Positions 58,899-64,000 of a stretch of DNA of 64,000 nt are shown here, piece after piece (positions within the stretch are counted from its first letter, which is position 1; every line of letters starts with the position of its first letter). The position numbers and the translations under genes were made by a program. Source of the DNA: Dendrobium chrysotoxum (lineage: Eukaryota > Streptophyta > Magnoliopsida > Asparagales > Orchidaceae); contig CM034312.1 in NCBI GenBank assembly GCA_019925795.1, positions 84,571,528 through 84,635,527 on the forward strand. The letters are read 5' to 3'. A model generated the notes under the pieces. It did not search any database, had not been told where the DNA came from, and saw only the letters and a program-made list of their open reading frames with translations.

Positions 58899-61800
58899 TG
58901 TTTTGATTGAAAAATATATTGTTTTTTTGAAAAAGTGTTTAATTTTCTTTGGGAAAGTTAAATTTCTGGAATTTTGATTTTATAATCGAACACTTATTAT
59001 GAATAATATATCACCTCGAAAGATGAACATATCGTTCCCTAATAGGTTCAGATTACAAATCTTTGAATTTATCTGATTATCGTAATCAAACTTAAGGAGA
59101 AACAACATATGATCTTAAAAGATCAAAATGATGTTAAATCCAATGTTTAACTACAATAATCTAGTAAAGAGATCATTAATTTCATAATCAAGACCACGAT
59201 AATAGTACGATATATCTTTTCAAGGAAAGAGGATATCGTCTATTATCGATCATTTGAAAATGACGATAATGATCGTTGACTTTTGCATTCCCAAAGATAA
59301 TTAATTAAAATTTTGAAAAGCTTGATTTTGAAAATCTGGTCTGGGTTTCTAAATCTCCTACGAGCGCAAGCCCTCGTAGTTAATTACATCGTAGGAAACC
59401 AGAAAATTTCCTACGAATACTCTCGATTAAAATAGCGATACGAATTTTATTAAAGATTTTCAAAGCTTGATATCAAGGAGGTTAAGGACTGGGATTTCAA
59501 GTGGGAATGGTTCAAGGTTGAGCACTTATTTCTGGAGTCAAAGGAAGAAAAGTAGAAGGTGTTTTGAGATTCTGAATTGCTTCAGAAACACCCCAACCTA
59601 TCCTAAGTGTTGGGCTTGAATTAGATTAAAAAAATATTTAATGTTTAAGTAATCAATTTTATTAGAAAGTGGGAATTAGATTCCCGGAAGATTGAGGTCT
59701 TAAGATTGAATATTTGCCTCAGAACCTAAGTCTAAAATTGGGTACTGAAAATCAGTGACCCGAATCCTAGCTAATGCAATGTAATCTGGACTTATCCCGG
59801 CCTGGATTGGGGAGCCAGCTAAACTACCTAAACGCTTTTAAAACCATGAGTCAAAGTCTTTAAATGTAGAGTGGTTAAGGACATTGATTAAGATTGGTTT
59901 AAAGAATTGGGGTCGACATCTAGAGCAAATCCTAATTGACCCCTTAACATATGTTGGGTTAAATGTCTAAATAAAATGCAATTAAGATTTAGACTCGATT
60001 TTTAATGTGTATCTAATGCAATGCATGCTAGTTGACTCGATGAAATGCTTAAATCAATATGAAGCAGTTTTAAAATAGGCTTAAAAATAGGTTTTATCCT
60101 AGAGATTGCACAACATCCCCTTGGACAGAACTGCACCCTAATAGGTCAGGTGGTCTGCCAAAACCCGCAGGCGGGGAGGTGCCTAACACGGATGAGAAAA
60201 GTCAATATGTATGCATGAAAAACTCCCGGCGAGTCCGGGCTTACTTCTTAAGAGCGTTAGAGTTTCTATCTGAGCTTAAATATTTTAATTTTGTTCAAGT
60301 AGAAAAGGTTAATGACCGTACCCTCACGAGCCTCCGATCGGGTTCCAGGCTAAATCAAATACGACATGCAATAAGCGCCAAAAAACTACTAAAAGCATGT
60401 GGGTCCTTAATCGCAATCAACATCAATTAATCAAATCAACATTTAATTAAATTAATTAAATAAATGCTCAAACTGAAAGTCCATAGGCAAGTGCCTTTAA
60501 TAATACAACCCAGGGTCTGCAGTAAAGTAAAGTGGCCGGGTACCACTGACTACAATCCGGATTCTACTCCTAAGACTCAAGTGACTTTGAGATTTGAGAT
60601 TCTTCTCGTTCTTCACTTCTTCGTCTCCTTAAAACTCCTTGGATCGTCGGGTCTGGATATCCAAATGAAAAGAAACTCCCCCTGGATAGGGGTGTTATCT
60701 TTTCTCTTTGGATACTTGAACTTCATCCTAATTTGGATCTCCAAATGGATAGGAACTCTCCCCTAAGGGATGTTCCTTCCTCTTTGGATTCCAAATTGGA
60801 TTTTAAATGTCTCAATCTCAAAGTACTTTAAATAATACAACTCAAAATCAAATCAAATTACATTAATGAAAATTAAAACTCTAGACTCAACAACCTGCAA
60901 GGTTATCCTAATAATAAGCAGTTTATATTTGACATCCCAAGCAGTTAATATATTTGAAATTTAAATGCTCAAACCAGCCACACTTGGCCATGCTCTTTTT
61001 GATTTAAAGGGGGACTTAAGCATGCTTAGCACCTGTGCAATTTAATAATCATGATTTTTGCCCTCTTTAATTTATGCCCTGTATGAGCATGGCCATCTGC
61101 ATAAGATTGAATTAGTACGAATCGTTCCTAGCCTAGGGGTAGATCTAATCGTACAATCAATCACATCACAGAGTGCATTAAATAAATAAACAATCACATC
61201 AATTCTAATACTAGCAAACAGCATGCAGTAAAAGCTCGAAAATCCGGCACACAGCAGAAAAGTAAACACCGGCCTGGCCTAAGACTAGAGTTGGTTGTCC
61301 TAGCAAACCATCTAAAGTGTGTGAGGTAGGCTGTGTGGCTTTGATGTGTCCTAAATAGGATGATTTGATTGAAGTTGTTTAAAGTTCTAGTTGGTTGAAG
61401 GCTTAAGGGAAGATTTAATTTGAATTTAAATATTAATGACTTGAAATTGATTTTAAATTTGATTTTAATTATTTGTTGGATATCACCTTTGTTTCACACC
61501 GAGGCCGTGAAGTTTATTTCACCTTCCTTGGGGCTAATTTAATAGCCTCGTAGGCCTGGGTTACCCAATGGTACCCGATATAATTAAATGATTTGAGTTT
61601 GATTAAGGTTGAAAGGTTGATTAATTTTAATTAGAATTAGTTGGTTGCTGGTTTTAATGTTGATTTAAGATTTTCTGGAATTTTGAATGATTTATTGAAT
61701 TTTGGAATTTTCTGGATTATTTTAATGATTTAATTAAAGGGTTAAAATTTGACTTTTTGATTTAAAGTGTTTTCTGGAAATTCAATATTTTATTAAAATA

Positions 61801-63502
61801 CTAGACCTTAATACGATCAGTTAGACAGTAAGTACACTGAAATTGGATTTTTCTACATTTTATTATGAAAGTTTGAAGTTTTGACTTGAATTTGAACTAA
61901 GTTTGACCAAAAGTTGACTTTTTCAAAATTAGTTGCTTTCTGGAAACTTAACATTTTTAATAAATATTAGAGCTTAAGATGAGTTGTATGCCTTTGAGTT
62001 TGCTCAATTTGGAGTTCATTTGAATTAGTTATGAATTTTTGAAGTTTTGAGTATTTAATGAATTATTTAAATTGTTTAATTAAAGCCCTTTTTGTGGTTT
62101 GAATCCAAATGATCTCCAAACTCCTTGAAATCAACTCCAAAGGTCAGGAATGACCTAAGGAGTGATCTCCAAGTGTTTGGAAATTTTCTGGAATTTTTAA
62201 TTATTTTTAATTAATTAAATTAACTAAATATTGAATTTCAATTAAAATTAAATTAAACTCAATTTTTAAATCCAGTCAAGGGGCTTTTATTTTTCATTGA
62301 TTAAGGGTTCAATTCTGGTCAGTTAGAGGGGTTAATAGTATTTTTTGGATTTAAATTTGATTTATTATAATTTTTGGAAGGTTTTAAGGCTTAATTAAGG
62401 TTTAAACTTGATTAAGGTAATTAAAGTGCTTAATGATTTCAAAATCCAGTGGAAAATTTCCTATGAGCTGAGAGTATCACTAAGTTCAAGTGTTTAAAGT
62501 TTCAAATCAATTTGAAGTGTATCCTAATTATTGGAGACTTTCTAAGTTCTCTAAATGAGTCCTTGATTATTGTCCTTAATGACACTAGGTTTAATAGGCT
62601 TGAATCAAAGTTTATACTAACCCTTGATTAACATATGAATATAAACATGCATGAATACATAAACATATTCAACACCTAAATCTAGGAGAGCCTTAGGTGT
62701 GTGTGTGCACCTTAAGCATGCAAAGATCAAAATGACTTAGTTAATTAAAAGATTATTTAATGAGTAATTAACTTAATTAATTATTCATTGAATAATCACC
62801 ACTCCACATTAATGCTACTCAAATAGCTTAACCTATGTTTTAAATTTTATAAGATCTCTCAATAATTAAAGATTTAAGAAAATGTAATTTTAAAATATAC
62901 TTTAAAATATATAAATACACATATATCTATATATAAATATATGAATTTTAAAATTAAATTAAATAAATAAAAATATCATCAAAATAATTTAAAATATCTT
63001 GAGAGATCTTCTGATTTTCCAAAATTTATATATATAAAAAAAAATTTAATTTTGAAAATATTCAATATAATATTTAATTATATCTTAAAATATAATTATA
63101 ATAATTCAAATTAATTAAAATGAATTAAATTAAAAATTCTTTTAACTTCTGAAATATTAAAATATGTTTAATAATTTATTAAAAAAAAAATTAAAATGTA
63201 TTTTTTTTTAACTTTTGAAAAATATTCCAAATATTTTCAATTAAATATAAGTTTAAAATATTAGATATTTAATATTTTAAATAATTTAAAATATATAAAA
63301 TATTTTAAATTAATATTAATTTTAAATTAAAGGGTTTAATTTTCTGAGCATTTTGACATATTATAAGAAATATTTGGAATTAAAATGAATTTTTAATATT
63401 TTTTTGAAGTTTTTAAGGTTTAAAATAGATTTAAAATTAATTAAACTTTAATTAACTAATAAACCGGCGGCGGGAGGCTACGTGGCAGCATTTGGTTGGC
63501 TG

Positions 63503-63603
63503 GTCAAAACCGCGCGGCGGCGGGCAATCATTGGTAATGATTGCGCTGCCGCGCAATCATTACCAAACGATTGGGATAGCGGCGGGCCCCACGCGCTTTT
63601 GAC
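63503..63603. repeat. Long imperfect palindrome in a GC-rich island
   Basis: Outer arms GTCAAAACCGCG (63503) and CGCGCTTTTGAC (63592) enclose an inner hairpin with a 22-23-bp stem: CAATCATTGGTAATGATTG.. with GCGCAATCATTACCAAACGA, around a TGCC loop (63547-63550). The island is CG-rich amid AT-rich DNA. Confidence 0.8.
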
Positions 63604-63741
63604 TTAAGTGAGTCAGCAAGCCCTCGCAACCGTTCGATCCTCCGCGGTTTAGATTGGACGGCTATGATCTTGTCGGACGGTGATATCCATAACAGATCAA
63701 ACCACGCGGTTATGTCTCTCAGCAGGATAACACAATCTGGA

Positions 63742-63763
63742 CCGTTGATCGAAAGATCAACGG
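63742..63763. repeat. Short perfect hairpin CCGTTGATC-GAAA-GATCAACGG
   Basis: Nine-bp arms around a 4-base loop, with outer TGG/CCA able to extend the pairing. Similar 'CCGTTGAT' inverted motifs are familiar from long plant LTRs. Confidence 0.7.
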
Positions 63764-64000
63764 CCCAGAAAACGTCCCAGCCATGCATCTCACGGAGAGC
63801 GCCCTAGGTTCGGTTTTTTAACTCGTTCTCTCAAAATACTTAATCAAATGACATAAAATTTTAAACATAGATTGTCAAAGTGAAGAGCATTAATGTGGAG
63901 CCATTTTTATGGATTGAAAAGCACGTTTTAAAAAGTTAAAAAGCTCTAAGTGATTCTACCTAGGGTTAGATATATACCTCTATATAGTTGATGGATTTGG

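Larger units (their letters stand above)
58899..64000. repeat. Non-coding sequence of a nested large element, probably a long LTR
   Basis: It starts TGTTTTGATTG exactly where the gypsy LTR is interrupted, so it reads as an LTR start. Through 5.1 kb no protein-like frame is found. Motifs recalling long Tat/Ogre-type LTRs occur: GAGGTGCCTAACAC (near 60176), CCGTACCCTCACGAGCC (near 60317), and a GC-rich segment at 63465-63800 with CCGTTGATC inverted repeats. Most of 61400-63460 is very AT-rich. No second LTR or primer site is in view, so the element would continue past the window end. The class assignment is tentative. Confidence 0.45.

Noticed and set aside
60179..60766. Frames of 83 and 100 codons in the right-hand repeat
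   Set aside because: No homology recognised, composition like surrounding non-coding DNA, and motifs there fit an LTR.
63528..63788. 86-codon minus-strand frame in the CG-rich island
   Set aside because: Open mainly because the island is GC-rich and palindromic; no recognisable domain.
1..64000. tRNA, rRNA, CRISPR array, bacterial-type operon
   Set aside because: I looked for A/B-box pairs, rRNA-like stretches and regular direct-repeat/spacer arrays and found none. The GTAC and (GA)n tracts lack uniform spacers.

Overview
The window is nuclear DNA of a flowering plant. It has intron-rich genes with GT..AG junctions, a plastid division FtsZ with a transit peptide, an expansin, a phylloplanin-like secreted protein, a TFIID subunit, and a dense mix of plant transposons. 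The DNA is AT-rich. I cannot name the species from sequence alone.

Four genes can be assembled exon by exon with every reading frame closing. (1) An alpha-expansin closest to my memory of EXPA20, 2 exons, 2225-4153 (+), 258 aa. (2) A phylloplanin-like secreted protein, 2 exons, 7343-7943 (+), 149 aa. (3) Plastid FTSZ1, 6 exons, 9191-26703 (+), 408 aa, with introns of 10.8 kb and 4.6 kb. (4) TAF6, 12 exons, 28038-45992 (-), 548 aa, with introns of 6.5, 4.8 and 3.1 kb. FTSZ1 and TAF6 are convergent. More than 90 percent of each is intron, and the introns are filled with transposon debris. The four proteins do not share a pathway; they are neighbours, not an operon.

Mobile DNA by region: four Tourist-like MITEs (about 7996, 10917, 27215, 28702) with TAA/TTA duplications. 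FTSZ1 intron 1 holds a Ty1/copia element (11701-16223, minus strand, target duplication TTTAG). It is rearranged by an inverted copy of its own LTR and by a 1.7-kb unclassified insertion rich in GTAC palindromes. TAF6 introns hold two 5'-truncated RTE-type LINEs (one with a 15-bp duplication), an 8-bp-duplication TIR element, an ACACCCCTA-ended TIR element and a decayed copia with a 3' LTR. A 2.7-kb L1-type LINE with a 13-bp duplication lies 330 bp upstream of the TAF6 start codon. An uncharacterised repeat of about 2 kb occurs three times, twice in FTSZ1 and once inverted in TAF6.

The right end (51297-58898) is a Ty3/gypsy element, Tekay/Del-like, with 1.8-kb LTRs and one gag-pol frame broken by seven stops and one frameshift. 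Its 3' LTR is cut at 58898 by sequence starting TGTTTTGATTG. From there to the window end lies 5.1 kb of non-coding DNA, best explained as the long LTR of a nested element that continues beyond the window.

The most unusual signal is a dense array of GTAC-centred CG-containing palindromes shared by two otherwise unrelated elements: the insertion inside the FTSZ1 copia, and the LTR of the gypsy element.
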